Of a stretch of 64,000 bases of DNA, positions 25,781-33,454 are shown piece after piece. Numbering within the stretch: position 1 is the stretch's first letter; the number at the start of each line of letters is the position of its first letter. The notes beneath the pieces are model-generated. The model made no database searches and was not told where the DNA came from. It worked only from the letters and a program-made list of their open reading frames with translations. A program made the translations under genes and the position numbers. The DNA is from Ruminococcus flavefaciens (GTDB taxonomy: Bacteria > Bacillota > Clostridia > Oscillospirales > Ruminococcaceae): NCBI GenBank assembly GCA_015067005.1, contig SVNH01000001.1, positions 62,001 through 126,000 on the forward strand. Reading direction: 5' to 3'.

Positions 25781-25906
25781 ATGTACGAATTCACAAAGAA
25801 GATCGTTGATGAGAATGCAGAGAACGTTGCACTTTACGGTGAGAACAGCGGTAACTGCAAGAATCAGGGTATCTGCGGCGACGTAGACGGCGTTTGCGGC
25901 GTTTGA
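25781..25906 (+). CDS. Cys-rich precursor peptide 3
   Basis: A 41-residue peptide preceded by AAAAGGAGGCG. The leader KKIVDENAENVALYGEN is followed by a core with CKNQGIC and a final VCGV, cysteines at 26, 32 and 39 (C-X5-C-X6-C). It is nearly identical to precursor 4, and the two come from a recent tandem duplication that includes the ribosome site. Confidence 0.82.
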   Translation: MYEFTKKIVDENAENVALYGENSGNCKNQGICGDVDGVCGV

Positions 25907-25953
25907 TCGCACGAGAGGATGAACATATTATAATACGGGAGGAGGTGCACGTA

Positions 25954-26079
25954 ATGTACGAATTCACAAAGAAGATCGTTGATGAGAATGCAGAGAACGT
26001 TGCTCTCTATACTGAAAACGGCGGTGCTTGTCAGAACCAGGGTATCTGCGGCGATGTAGACGGCGTATGCGGTGTTTGA
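25954..26079 (+). CDS. Cys-rich precursor peptide 4
   Basis: A 41-residue twin of precursor 3 with the same leader and the same last 14 residues. Only the segment after LYTEN differs (GGACQNQGIC). The difference is concentrated at the start of the core, which would alter the residues around the first Cys. Preceded by GGGAGGAGG. Confidence 0.82.
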   Translation: MYEFTKKIVDENAENVALYTENGGACQNQGICGDVDGVCGV

Positions 26080-26125
26080 TCCCGTAAACGATAAGGTTAT
26101 AATAATTCGGAAAAGGGTGCGCTGG

Positions 26126-26194
26126 ATGAAATGCGGTCTCACAAAGAAAGCTGTTAACGCTGATACACCCGGCGGAGTTCTGTATAACAGATAA
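26126..26194 (+). pseudogene. Precursor-like leader without a core
   Basis: A 22-residue frame (LTKKAVNADTPGGVLY then a stop two codons later) retains the leader pattern up to LY and then ends, so no Cys core remains. AAAAGGG precedes it. Most likely a decayed precursor gene; a role as a free leader peptide that binds the maturase cannot be excluded. Confidence 0.55.
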
Positions 26195-26292
26195 AGCTCA
26201 CGCTGTTCGTTAGCAGCAGGGCGGAGATGATATTTTATCGTTCTTGGCGCACCTTTATTCCATAAAAAACACATACGGAAGGAGTTAACACA

Positions 26293-26430
26293 ATGGAAAA
26301 GGTATTCTCTAAGAAAAACGTATCCGAAGACATCCGCAATGTTTCATTATACAAGGAAAACACTGATTGTTCGTGCACAGAAGCAAAGAATATTTGCCCT
26401 GTTACAACAAACAAGCCTTGTGATGATTGA
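26293..26430 (+). CDS. Cys-rich precursor peptide 6
   Basis: A 45-residue peptide, ribosome site AAGGAG. Leader SKKNVSEDIRNVSLYKEN; the core has four Cys in the pattern C-X-C-X6-C-X7-C, ending CDD. It is a diverged member that starts the second half of the array, where core sequences vary strongly but leaders stay alike. Confidence 0.75.
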   Translation: MEKVFSKKNVSEDIRNVSLYKENTDCSCTEAKNICPVTTNKPCDD

Positions 26431-26451
26431 TGGATAAAGGAGTATAGTACC

Positions 26452-26616
26452 ATGTATAAATTTATCAAGAAGCAGATCTCGGAATCTGAGATCAAGAATG
26501 TAACATTATACGCCTCAGAGGATGTGGATGTAAAGAGGAACAGCGGTTGTTCATCACATCCTTCTGCTCCGATCAACGATCATTGCGATACACATACCGT
26601 TAATCAGCCATGCTGA
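26452..26616 (+). CDS. Cys-rich precursor peptide 7
   Basis: A 54-residue peptide with AAAGGAG upstream. The leader IKKQISESEIKNVTLYASE is recognisable. The core is longer, His- and Ser-rich, with only three widely spaced Cys and a C-terminal Cys. Its spacing departs from the CX5CX6C rule, so it may receive a different modification or be drifting. Confidence 0.65.
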   Translation: MYKFIKKQISESEIKNVTLYASEDVDVKRNSGCSSHPSAPINDHCDTHTVNQPC

Positions 26617-26634
26617 CGGAAATGAGGTAATAAT

Positions 26635-26820
26635 ATGAAAAAGTATAATTTCAAAGGTGTCAGAAAGGATAATGAATCCTTATTGAGTTATTTCGTTTAT
26701 GCCGAGAATGACTCATGCAGAAATGGCGGGGATTGCACAAGCTCTAATTCTAACTGCAACAATTCCGGCTATTGCAATGCTACGAATACACCTTGTAAGA
26801 ATTCCGGCTATTGTCCGTAA
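26635..26820 (+). CDS. Cys-rich precursor peptide 8 with three tandem core repeats
   Basis: A 61-residue peptide. The leader ends in YFVYAEN. The core contains six Cys spaced exactly X5, X6, X5, X6, X5, built from three repeats of the C-x-N-x-G-x-C unit (CRNGGDC, CNNSGYC, CKNSGYC) separated by Asn/Ser/Thr linkers. It looks like a multi-ring or multi-core precursor. The Asn-Gly-rich unit superficially resembles part of an EGF motif, but the peptide is too small for an EGF domain. Confidence 0.75.
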   Translation: MKKYNFKGVRKDNESLLSYFVYAENDSCRNGGDCTSSNSNCNNSGYCNATNTPCKNSGYCP

Positions 26821-26838
26821 TAGAAAAGAGGCAAAGAT

Positions 26839-26961
26839 ATGATTTTCAAGAAAAGGATCATAAGTGAAGCTCTCACAGACTTCTGTTTGTATGATGAGAA
26901 TACAAATTGCCCATGCAAGGTCGTTAATATATGTCCGTATACAAATAACGGATGCAGCTAA
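26839..26961 (+). CDS. Cys-rich precursor peptide 9
   Basis: A 40-residue peptide with GAGGCAAAG upstream. Leader KRIISEALTDFCLYDEN, which carries an unusual Cys before LYDEN. The core has C-X-C-X5-C-X6-C. The spacing of the last three Cys equals that of precursors 1, 3 and 4. Confidence 0.72.
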   Translation: MIFKKRIISEALTDFCLYDENTNCPCKVVNICPYTNNGCS

Positions 26962-26974
26962 GGAGGAATGGATC

Positions 26975-27121
26975 GTGAGCAGCAAATACAAATTCATCAA
27001 GAACAGCGTAAATGAGAATAAAACAGCAACAGCAGCAGTTCTCTATAAAGAGGATACAAACTGCGATGGAAGCTGTGTAAAGGTCAACAGCTGTCCGGTT
27101 ATTAATGACAAGTGTAAATAA
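26975..27121 (+). CDS. Cys-rich precursor peptide 10
   Basis: A 48-residue peptide starting at GTG, chosen because AAGGAGG lies at the right distance and the frame begins with the family-like YKFIKNSVNEN. Leader ends AAVLYKED; the core has C-X3-C-X5-C-X6-C and ends DKCK. It is the last precursor, and the following gene starts 17 bp inside it. Confidence 0.75.
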   Translation: MSSKYKFIKNSVNENKTATAAVLYKEDTNCDGSCVKVNSCPVINDKCK

Positions 27122-27575
27122 GGCTGTCAAGCTGAGAACAGCAGCCATCTCATTTATAATAGTGATCGCAGCGATAGGAGCAGTTATGTTTTTCAGACAC
27201 AACAAATCAGAAAAAGTAGATATAGTAAAAAACGGAGCAGTAAGTGTAGTCCCCTCAAAGGATGAGCTTATCAGGAATCTAACAGACGAAGGATATACTA
27301 TAAGTCAGTTCAATGATATATACGGCCTTGATGTCACCGGCGAAAGGGTATATGCCGAGAATGGCAGCAGCTGTATAGACATATGCTATAAACTCAGCAA
27401 GGAAGATGCGCTAAAGGCTTTTAAATACTACGAAGAAAAATATCTGTCATGCGATTACTACATTATAGCGCAGAATGAAAACTTTGTCTACTATATAAGT
27501 GACAAAGCGGCATTCCGCAAAAGCGGTTTCAAGAGTACTGATAACATAGGGAATCAGTATATCAGAGAGAATTAA
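27105..27575 (+). CDS. Membrane-anchored hypothetical protein, candidate immunity factor
   Basis: A 156-residue protein with one hydrophobic segment near the N-terminus (residues about 12-30) and no lipobox or clear cleavage site. The remaining 120 residues would be outside, with a segment SKDELIRNLTDEGYTISQFND and a single CIDICYK pair. Its position directly after the precursors and before the exporters suggests self-protection, but there is no family evidence. The start has a poor ribosome site and relies on coupling with precursor 10. Confidence 0.6.
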   Translation: MTSVNKAVKLRTAAISFIIVIAAIGAVMFFRHNKSEKVDIVKNGAVSVVPSKDELIRNLTDEGYTISQFNDIYGLDVTGERVYAENGSSCIDICYKLSKEDALKAFKYYEEKYLSCDYYIIAQNENFVYYISDKAAFRKSGFKSTDNIGNQYIREN

Positions 27576-27695
27576 GTATCAGCAGGATCTCAGGATCAAT
27601 CTGCATAGGGCACGGAAGCGGTTTTTTACTGAAAGCGCCCTATGCGGAACGTTCCTTTAATATCCGGGATCTTAGCAGAGTAAGGGATCAATATT

Positions 27696-29501
27696 ATGAA
27701 GGAAAGAGTAAAAAAAGATAAACATGGCTTTTTCAGCAATATAGCATATGTATTTGGCGAAGTAAGGAGAGTGGACCGTCCGCTTTTCTGGTGCAATATT
27801 TTTTCTGTACTTATGCAGCTTATAATACCGGTGCTTGATATGGTCATAACTCCGTGTATAATATATATCCTGTCTGACAGCCGCTTCGGACTGAGAGAGC
27901 TTATTCTTACGATAGGCGGACTCATTTTCGTAAAAACACTTGCCGGTATCATCAGCACAAGGATAGAGGCAAGAAAATATGTGGCAGAGCACAAGCTTGT
28001 GCTGCACTATCATGAAAGAATATATTCAAAGATAATGAAAGTCGATTATGATATGATCGAAAATCCGCAGACCAAGGTCATATACGATAAGGCTGAGGAA
28101 GCGGTAATGAACAACCATACGCCCTTTGTACATATGCCGGAGAATTTCTGCCGGCTTATAACGGGCATACTGAAGTTCGCGGTTTTCTGTTTTATCATAG
28201 TTGTCTTCAATCCTCTTGTACTCATAGCCCTTGCGCTTACGGCAGGACTTGAGTATCTCACCATGCTTTACATAGATAATTACGAATACAAAACAAGAGA
28301 TGAGCGTATCAGGATCTCACGCAAGATGAAGTATTTTGCGGGCTTATCCGAAAACTACAAGACCGGAAAGGACATAAGGCTCTATGGGCTGAATACATGG
28401 CTGAAGAAGAGCCTTTCCCAGCTGATGAAGGAGCACCACAAGCTGTTCAGCAAGCTTGCACTCAGGAAGATCGCTTCATCCGCAGCGGATCTGCTTGTAA
28501 TAGTTGCCAGAGACGGCTTTGCCTATGTATACCTCATTTCAAAGGTTGCGGCAAATGAGATAACTCCGGCTGAGTTCGTGCTTTATTTCTCTGTCATCTC
28601 CGGATTTGTGGACATACTCGGAGAGATAGTGATGAGCTTTGAGCAGCTTACTAAGGGAAACTATTCCGCAAAGGATTTTCGTGCATTTATGGGAACTGAG
28701 AACAGGATATGCGGCGAACTCGCTATGAAAGGTGATGAAGCCGAGAGCGTTGTGTTCGATAATGTTTCATTCAGATATCCCGGTGCCGAAGGGGATACGA
28801 TAAGCAATGTCAGCTTTGAGATACATTCCGGCGAAAAGGTCGCTATCGTAGGACTTAACGGTGCCGGCAAGACTACACTGATAAAGCTGCTCTGCGGTAT
28901 GTATCATCCTACCGGCGGCAGTATAAAGCTGAACGGCAATGAGCAGACAGAGTATGACCGCGATGAATATTACAACGGCTTTTCGTCGGTTTTCCAGCGT
29001 ATATCAGTCATGCCTTTCACGATAAGGGAAAACGTGGTATACTCGGAGTTTTCGAGGGATAAGCTCGACAGATGTCTTGAAATATCCGGTCTTAACAAAA
29101 AAATAAAAGGACTTTCAGACGGCATAGAGACTTATCTTGTTCCGAACGTTTTCAGCAAGGCTGTTGATCTTTCAGGCGGTGAAATGCAGAAGCTTGCACT
29201 TGCAAGAGCAATGTACAAGAATGGCCCTGTGCTGGTACTTGATGAACCGACTGCTGCGCTTGATCCTCTTGCTGAAGAGGAGATGTATCAGAGTTACAGC
29301 AGGTATTCAAATAACAAGATCTCATTCTTCATCTCGCACAGACTTGCTTCGACAAGGTTCTGTGATAAGATATTCTATCTCGAAAACGGAAAAGTTGTTG
29401 AGAGCGGTACACACAGCGAGCTGCTCAGTAAACGCGGAAAGTATGCGGAGCTGTTTGACATACAGGCGAAGTATTACAAAGAAGCTGCTGTGAATATGTG
29501 A
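27696..29501 (+). CDS. ABC exporter half-transporter 1
   Basis: A 601-residue half-transporter. Six membrane helices in the first 320 residues are followed by an ATPase with Walker A GLNGAGKTT, signature LSGGEMQK, Walker B VLVLDEPTAALDP and a switch His in FFISHRL. It has no N-terminal C39 peptidase domain, so leader removal must be done by another protein, such as the subtilase fusion. It probably pairs with the next gene as a heterodimeric peptide exporter. Confidence 0.92.
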   Translation: MKERVKKDKHGFFSNIAYVFGEVRRVDRPLFWCNIFSVLMQLIIPVLDMVITPCIIYILSDSRFGLRELILTIGGLIFVKTLAGIISTRIEARKYVAEHKLVLHYHERIYSKIMKVDYDMIENPQTKVIYDKAEEAVMNNHTPFVHMPENFCRLITGILKFAVFCFIIVVFNPLVLIALALTAGLEYLTMLYIDNYEYKTRDERIRISRKMKYFAGLSENYKTGKDIRLYGLNTWLKKSLSQLMKEHHKLFSKLALRKIASSAADLLVIVARDGFAYVYLISKVAANEITPAEFVLYFSVISGFVDILGEIVMSFEQLTKGNYSAKDFRAFMGTENRICGELAMKGDEAESVVFDNVSFRYPGAEGDTISNVSFEIHSGEKVAIVGLNGAGKTTLIKLLCGMYHPTGGSIKLNGNEQTEYDRDEYYNGFSSVFQRISVMPFTIRENVVYSEFSRDKLDRCLEISGLNKKIKGLSDGIETYLVPNVFSKAVDLSGGEMQKLALARAMYKNGPVLVLDEPTAALDPLAEEEMYQSYSRYSNNKISFFISHRLASTRFCDKIFYLENGKVVESGTHSELLSKRGKYAELFDIQAKYYKEAAVNM

Positions 29502-29516
29502 TATGTGAGGAAAACT

Positions 29517-31340
29517 ATGAAGCTTTCAGAAAAGATAAAAAAGATACTGTGGGGATACCGCCTGATATTCCGTATAGACGGGAAGTATATGTTCTATATT
29601 TCTCTCAAGTCGGCAGTCAGTGCTGTAATGCCTTTTGTACTGATATATTTTTCCTCTGCCATTGTTGACAGGATCAGCACCGGAACATCTTTCGGTGTCG
29701 TTATGAGGTACGTTATAGTGCTGCTTGCAGCAGAGATGCTGTTAAACGGTATAAAGGAGATCGCAGGAGCAAGATCCGAGATACACCAGTCTCAGTGGCA
29801 GCTGAAGCAGGAGCAGTTCTACTGTGACATAAACAACCGTATGCCATATGCCGATCTTGAGGATCCTGAGCTTCAGCTGCTCAAGAACCGCATACGCTCA
29901 AATCAGAACGCGACAGGTGCCGGACTTGATACTCAGATAACCTGCTATTCATTCCTGCTTACTGCTTTCATCTCGATAACAATATCCATATTTATGACGG
30001 TCGGATTGTTTGTGAATATGGCGGAATCCGGTTCACAGAGCGCAGATCTGGTGAATTCCGGAACATTTACAGCAGCGTTTATAGTTTTTATGCTGGTTTG
30101 TATAAGCATTTCTGTTTGGAGCAGCAGTGTGAAATTCAGAAAAGAAAACGAAGAATGGCGAACTTTGCCGGAGTCCAATAGACTGCTGCACTATATACGT
30201 TCTAACCTCAGTAATAACCTATGGGCAATGGACGGACGTATATACAAGTGGGATAACGTAGTAATGGACGAGATATATAAGTATACCCGCGATCCTAAGT
30301 ATATCGGGAATATTTATAGGATCCACCGCAGATACGGCACTATAAACATGGCAGCAATGGGCGTTATGAGATTCTTTCTGTATATGTTCGTTGGCATCAA
30401 GGTATACTACAAGGCTTTCAGCGTGGGCAAGTTCATACAGTATGTCGGAGCAGTTGAGCAGCTCGTATCCAACGCCACTAATATGTTCATATACTTTGGC
30501 ATACTCCTTAACAACGTTGCTTACATCGAGGACATTTATACGTATTGCAGCCATGCAGAAACTGCCGCCGCTAAGGACGGGGATGTTTCTGAGGGCACTA
30601 TCAGGTTCAGCAATGTGTATTACAGATACCGCACTTCCGACAGGGATGTACTCAAAAACGTCGATCTTGAATTGAAAGAGGGCAGAAAGTATGCTATCGT
30701 CGGCGAAAACGGAAGCGGAAAGACTACGTTTGTAAAGCTGCTGTGCGGACTGTATAAGCCTACATCGGGAATAGTTTCGATGAACGGCACAGATGTAAGC
30801 ACAGTCTCTCCGACGCGGTATTATGATAAATTCTCAGTTGTTTTTCAGGATTTTTCACTTGTATCGGCTTCTGTCGGGGAAAATGTAGCCTGTGATATGG
30901 ATCAGGACAGAGAAAGAGTTTATTCTGCTCTTGATAAGGCTGGTTTCAGCGAGAGACTTTCAAAAATGTCAAAGGGAACAGACACTGTGATCTACCGTGA
31001 ATACGATGAGACCGGCGAGGAGATCTCAGGCGGCGAGGCACAGAAGATAGCTCTTGCAAGAGCTGTTTACAAGGATTCACCTTATGTTATACTCGATGAA
31101 CCTACCGCTTCTCTCGATCCTGTATCGGAGGAGGAGATATATTCACGGGTAAATGAGATGAACAGCGACAAAACCGTATTCTTTGTATCCCACAGACTTT
31201 CTTCCTGTAAATTCTGCGATGAGATACTTGTATTCGATAACGGATCCATCGTTCAGCGAGGCAGTCACGAAAAGCTTCTTTCAGAGAAAGGCAGCAAATA
31301 TTTTTCTCTCTGGAATGCTCAGGCGCAGTATTATGTGTGA
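29517..31340 (+). CDS. ABC exporter half-transporter 2
   Basis: A 607-residue half-transporter with the same layout: six membrane helices, then Walker A GENGSGKTT, signature ISGGEAQK, Walker B YVILDEPTASLDP and FFVSHRL. The gene starts 15 bp after partner 1 (GTGAGG precedes the ATG at 29517). The long insertion between the first helices and the ISGG instead of LSGG signature suggest a heterodimer in which the two ATP sites differ. Confidence 0.92.
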   Translation: MKLSEKIKKILWGYRLIFRIDGKYMFYISLKSAVSAVMPFVLIYFSSAIVDRISTGTSFGVVMRYVIVLLAAEMLLNGIKEIAGARSEIHQSQWQLKQEQFYCDINNRMPYADLEDPELQLLKNRIRSNQNATGAGLDTQITCYSFLLTAFISITISIFMTVGLFVNMAESGSQSADLVNSGTFTAAFIVFMLVCISISVWSSSVKFRKENEEWRTLPESNRLLHYIRSNLSNNLWAMDGRIYKWDNVVMDEIYKYTRDPKYIGNIYRIHRRYGTINMAAMGVMRFFLYMFVGIKVYYKAFSVGKFIQYVGAVEQLVSNATNMFIYFGILLNNVAYIEDIYTYCSHAETAAAKDGDVSEGTIRFSNVYYRYRTSDRDVLKNVDLELKEGRKYAIVGENGSGKTTFVKLLCGLYKPTSGIVSMNGTDVSTVSPTRYYDKFSVVFQDFSLVSASVGENVACDMDQDRERVYSALDKAGFSERLSKMSKGTDTVIYREYDETGEEISGGEAQKIALARAVYKDSPYVILDEPTASLDPVSEEEIYSRVNEMNSDKTVFFVSHRLSSCKFCDEILVFDNGSIVQRGSHEKLLSEKGSKYFSLWNAQAQYYV

Positions 31341-31395
31341 TATGGAGCGTATCCGCAGGAAGGCTTAATATAAGATGTTCAGGAGTTGAGATTGA

Positions 31396-32592
31396 ATGGT
31401 CACTAGAACAAGAGAATGTGTTATTGACGATTTTCCCGAGATAGCAGCATTTGAAAAATACTACGACTCAGTTAAGTACGGCATAGCCTATTTCCGTAAG
31501 AATGAGGGTATTGCCGGCGGAAGGATGATAATAGAGGGTGAGGAAAAGATAAACTATTCCACCTACAATTATCTTGGTCTTAACGGCGATAAGAGGATAA
31601 ATGAATTCGTCATGGAGGCAGTTGAGCGTTACGGCACCTCTGTTTCAGGCAGCCGTCTGCTGAGCGGAGAGATCGAGCTCCACGAAAGGCTTGAAAGACG
31701 AATAGCCGGATTTCTTGGCACAGAGGATGCGATAGTATTTGTCGGAGGTCACAGCACCAACGTCAATATAATCGGAAATATCGTAGGTCCGCAGGATCTC
31801 ATCCTTCATGACAGCCTTGCACATAACAGCAGTGTTCAGGGGTGTATACTCTCACACGCAAAGCGTATGCACTTCCGGCATAATGACATGGAGCATCTCG
31901 AAAGAACACTGAAGAAATTCCGCGAGAAATTCAGAAGAGTTCTGATAATCGCAGAGGGTATATACTCTATGGACGGCGATATATGCGACCTGCCGGAGCT
32001 TATCAGGCTGAAAAAGGAATATGGCGCTATGCTCATGATAGACGAGGCTCATTCTTTTGGTACTATCGGAGACTGCGGACGTGGTATCACGAGTTACTAT
32101 GAGGCTGATCCGGCAGATGTGGACATCCTTATGGGTACACTCAGCAAATCTGCTGCGAGCTGCGGAGGATATATCGCCGGCAGCAGCAGATTCATAAAAT
32201 ATCTGCGCTATAATTCTCCCGGATTTGTATTCAGCTGCGGTATGACACCGGCTAACACAGCTGCTGCCTGCCGTGCAATAGAGTTGTTTGAAGAGGAGCC
32301 TTTCCGCATAGAAAAGCTTCACAGGAATTCGCAGTATTTTCTGAGTAAACTCAGTCTTATGGGATATGATACAGGTCTCAGTGAAGGCACTCCTATAATA
32401 CCGATCATACTCGGAGATTCTCACAGGGCGATAGATATGTCCAACGACCTTTTCAGGGATGGTATCAATGCACTCCCGATCGTTTATCCTGCTGTAAAGG
32501 AAGACGAGGCAAGGATAAGGTTCTTCATATCTGCAAGCCATACCCGTGAGGATCTTGACAGAACTCTCGATGTGCTCTCATCGCTGCGCTGA
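31396..32592 (+). CDS. Alpha-oxoamine synthase (PLP; AONS/SPT-like)
   Basis: A 398-residue PLP enzyme of the family of 8-amino-7-oxononanoate synthase, 2-amino-3-ketobutyrate CoA ligase and serine palmitoyltransferase. Visible features are NYLGLNGDKR, GSRLLSGEIELHERLE, the cofactor Asp216 in LMIDEAHSFGTIG, and Lys251 in GTLSKSAASCGGY that binds PLP. These enzymes condense an amino acid with an acyl thioester and release CO2 to give an alpha-amino ketone. With a dedicated carrier protein and a ketoreductase in the same operon, the acyl donor is probably ACP-bound. Confidence 0.93.
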   Translation: MVTRTRECVIDDFPEIAAFEKYYDSVKYGIAYFRKNEGIAGGRMIIEGEEKINYSTYNYLGLNGDKRINEFVMEAVERYGTSVSGSRLLSGEIELHERLERRIAGFLGTEDAIVFVGGHSTNVNIIGNIVGPQDLILHDSLAHNSSVQGCILSHAKRMHFRHNDMEHLERTLKKFREKFRRVLIIAEGIYSMDGDICDLPELIRLKKEYGAMLMIDEAHSFGTIGDCGRGITSYYEADPADVDILMGTLSKSAASCGGYIAGSSRFIKYLRYNSPGFVFSCGMTPANTAAACRAIELFEEEPFRIEKLHRNSQYFLSKLSLMGYDTGLSEGTPIIPIILGDSHRAIDMSNDLFRDGINALPIVYPAVKEDEARIRFFISASHTREDLDRTLDVLSSLR

Positions 32593-32593
32593 T

Positions 32594-33388
32594 ATGGGCA
32601 GAACTGCGATAATAACAGGCGGCAGCAGCGGTATCGGAAAAGCTGCTGCATTGAAGCTGTGCAGAGAAGGCTTCCGGGTGTATGAATTTTCCAGAACAGG
32701 GATAAGTCTGCACGGTATAAGGCACTGCACTGTTGACGTAGCAGACGAAGAAGCTGTGACCGCGGCAGTACGCAGTATATACAGGCGTGAACAACGGATA
32801 GACCTGCTGATAAACTGTGCCGGCTACGGTATATCAGGTGCCTGTGAATTCACGGCTCACGAGGACGCGGTAAGGCAGATAAATGTCAATCTCATCGGTA
32901 CGGCTAATGTCTGCAAGGCTGTGCTGCCGTATATGAAGGCACAGAGGCGCGGCAGGATAATAAATATAAGCAGCGTAGCGGCAGTGATGCCGCTGCCTTT
33001 TCAGGTATGGTATTCGGTCAGCAAGGCAGGTATAAATTCTTATACTTGCGGACTTGCAAATGAAGTCCGGCAGTTTGGCATAACAGTCTGTGCAATAATG
33101 TTCGGAGATATATGCACAGGCTTTACCGATGCGAGGAAGAAGTCCGAAAAAGGCGATTCTGAATACGGCGGATGTATAAGCCGCTCTGTCCGGAAAATGG
33201 AGAAAGATGAGTGCGAGGGCTACACAGCTCAGGCGGCGGCGTCCTACATAATGCACATCGTGAAAAAGAAGCACCCTGCCCCGCTCAATACAATGGGTAT
33301 TGGCTATAAGGCGGCTGTCCTTGCGGACAGATTGCTCCCGTGCAGAGCCAAGAACTATATACTTTACAGACTTTATGGCGGACGATAG
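32594..33388 (+). CDS. Short-chain reductase of the cluster
   Basis: A 264-residue SDR whose ATG lies two bases after the stop of the oxoamine synthase. Cofactor loop IITGGSSGIGK, NCAG motif, Ser in IINISSVAA and YSVSK active site. The adjacent oxoamine synthase makes a ketone, and a paired SDR of this type (as in sphingoid-base synthesis) would reduce it to an amino alcohol. The substrate assignment is inferred from context. It is the last gene of the locus, followed by a perfect terminator. Confidence 0.9.
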   Translation: MGRTAIITGGSSGIGKAAALKLCREGFRVYEFSRTGISLHGIRHCTVDVADEEAVTAAVRSIYRREQRIDLLINCAGYGISGACEFTAHEDAVRQINVNLIGTANVCKAVLPYMKAQRRGRIINISSVAAVMPLPFQVWYSVSKAGINSYTCGLANEVRQFGITVCAIMFGDICTGFTDARKKSEKGDSEYGGCISRSVRKMEKDECEGYTAQAAASYIMHIVKKKHPAPLNTMGIGYKAAVLADRLLPCRAKNYILYRLYGGR

Positions 33389-33409
33389 AATAAACAGTCA
33401 AACAAAAAC

Positions 33410-33437
33410 AAGCCGCAGGAGATATCTCCTGCGGCTT
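33410..33437. terminator. Bidirectional terminator ending the peptide cluster
   Basis: A perfect AAGCCGCAGGAGA/TCTCCTGCGGCTT palindrome between convergent genes. Confidence 0.85.
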
Positions 33438-33454
33438 GCTGCGTTATATCAGAT

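Noticed and set aside
25368-26079. Closely spaced near-identical segments that resemble a repeat array
   Set aside because: They are coding: each copy has its own ribosome site, start and stop, and variation follows codons. There are no constant spacers, so it is not a CRISPR array.
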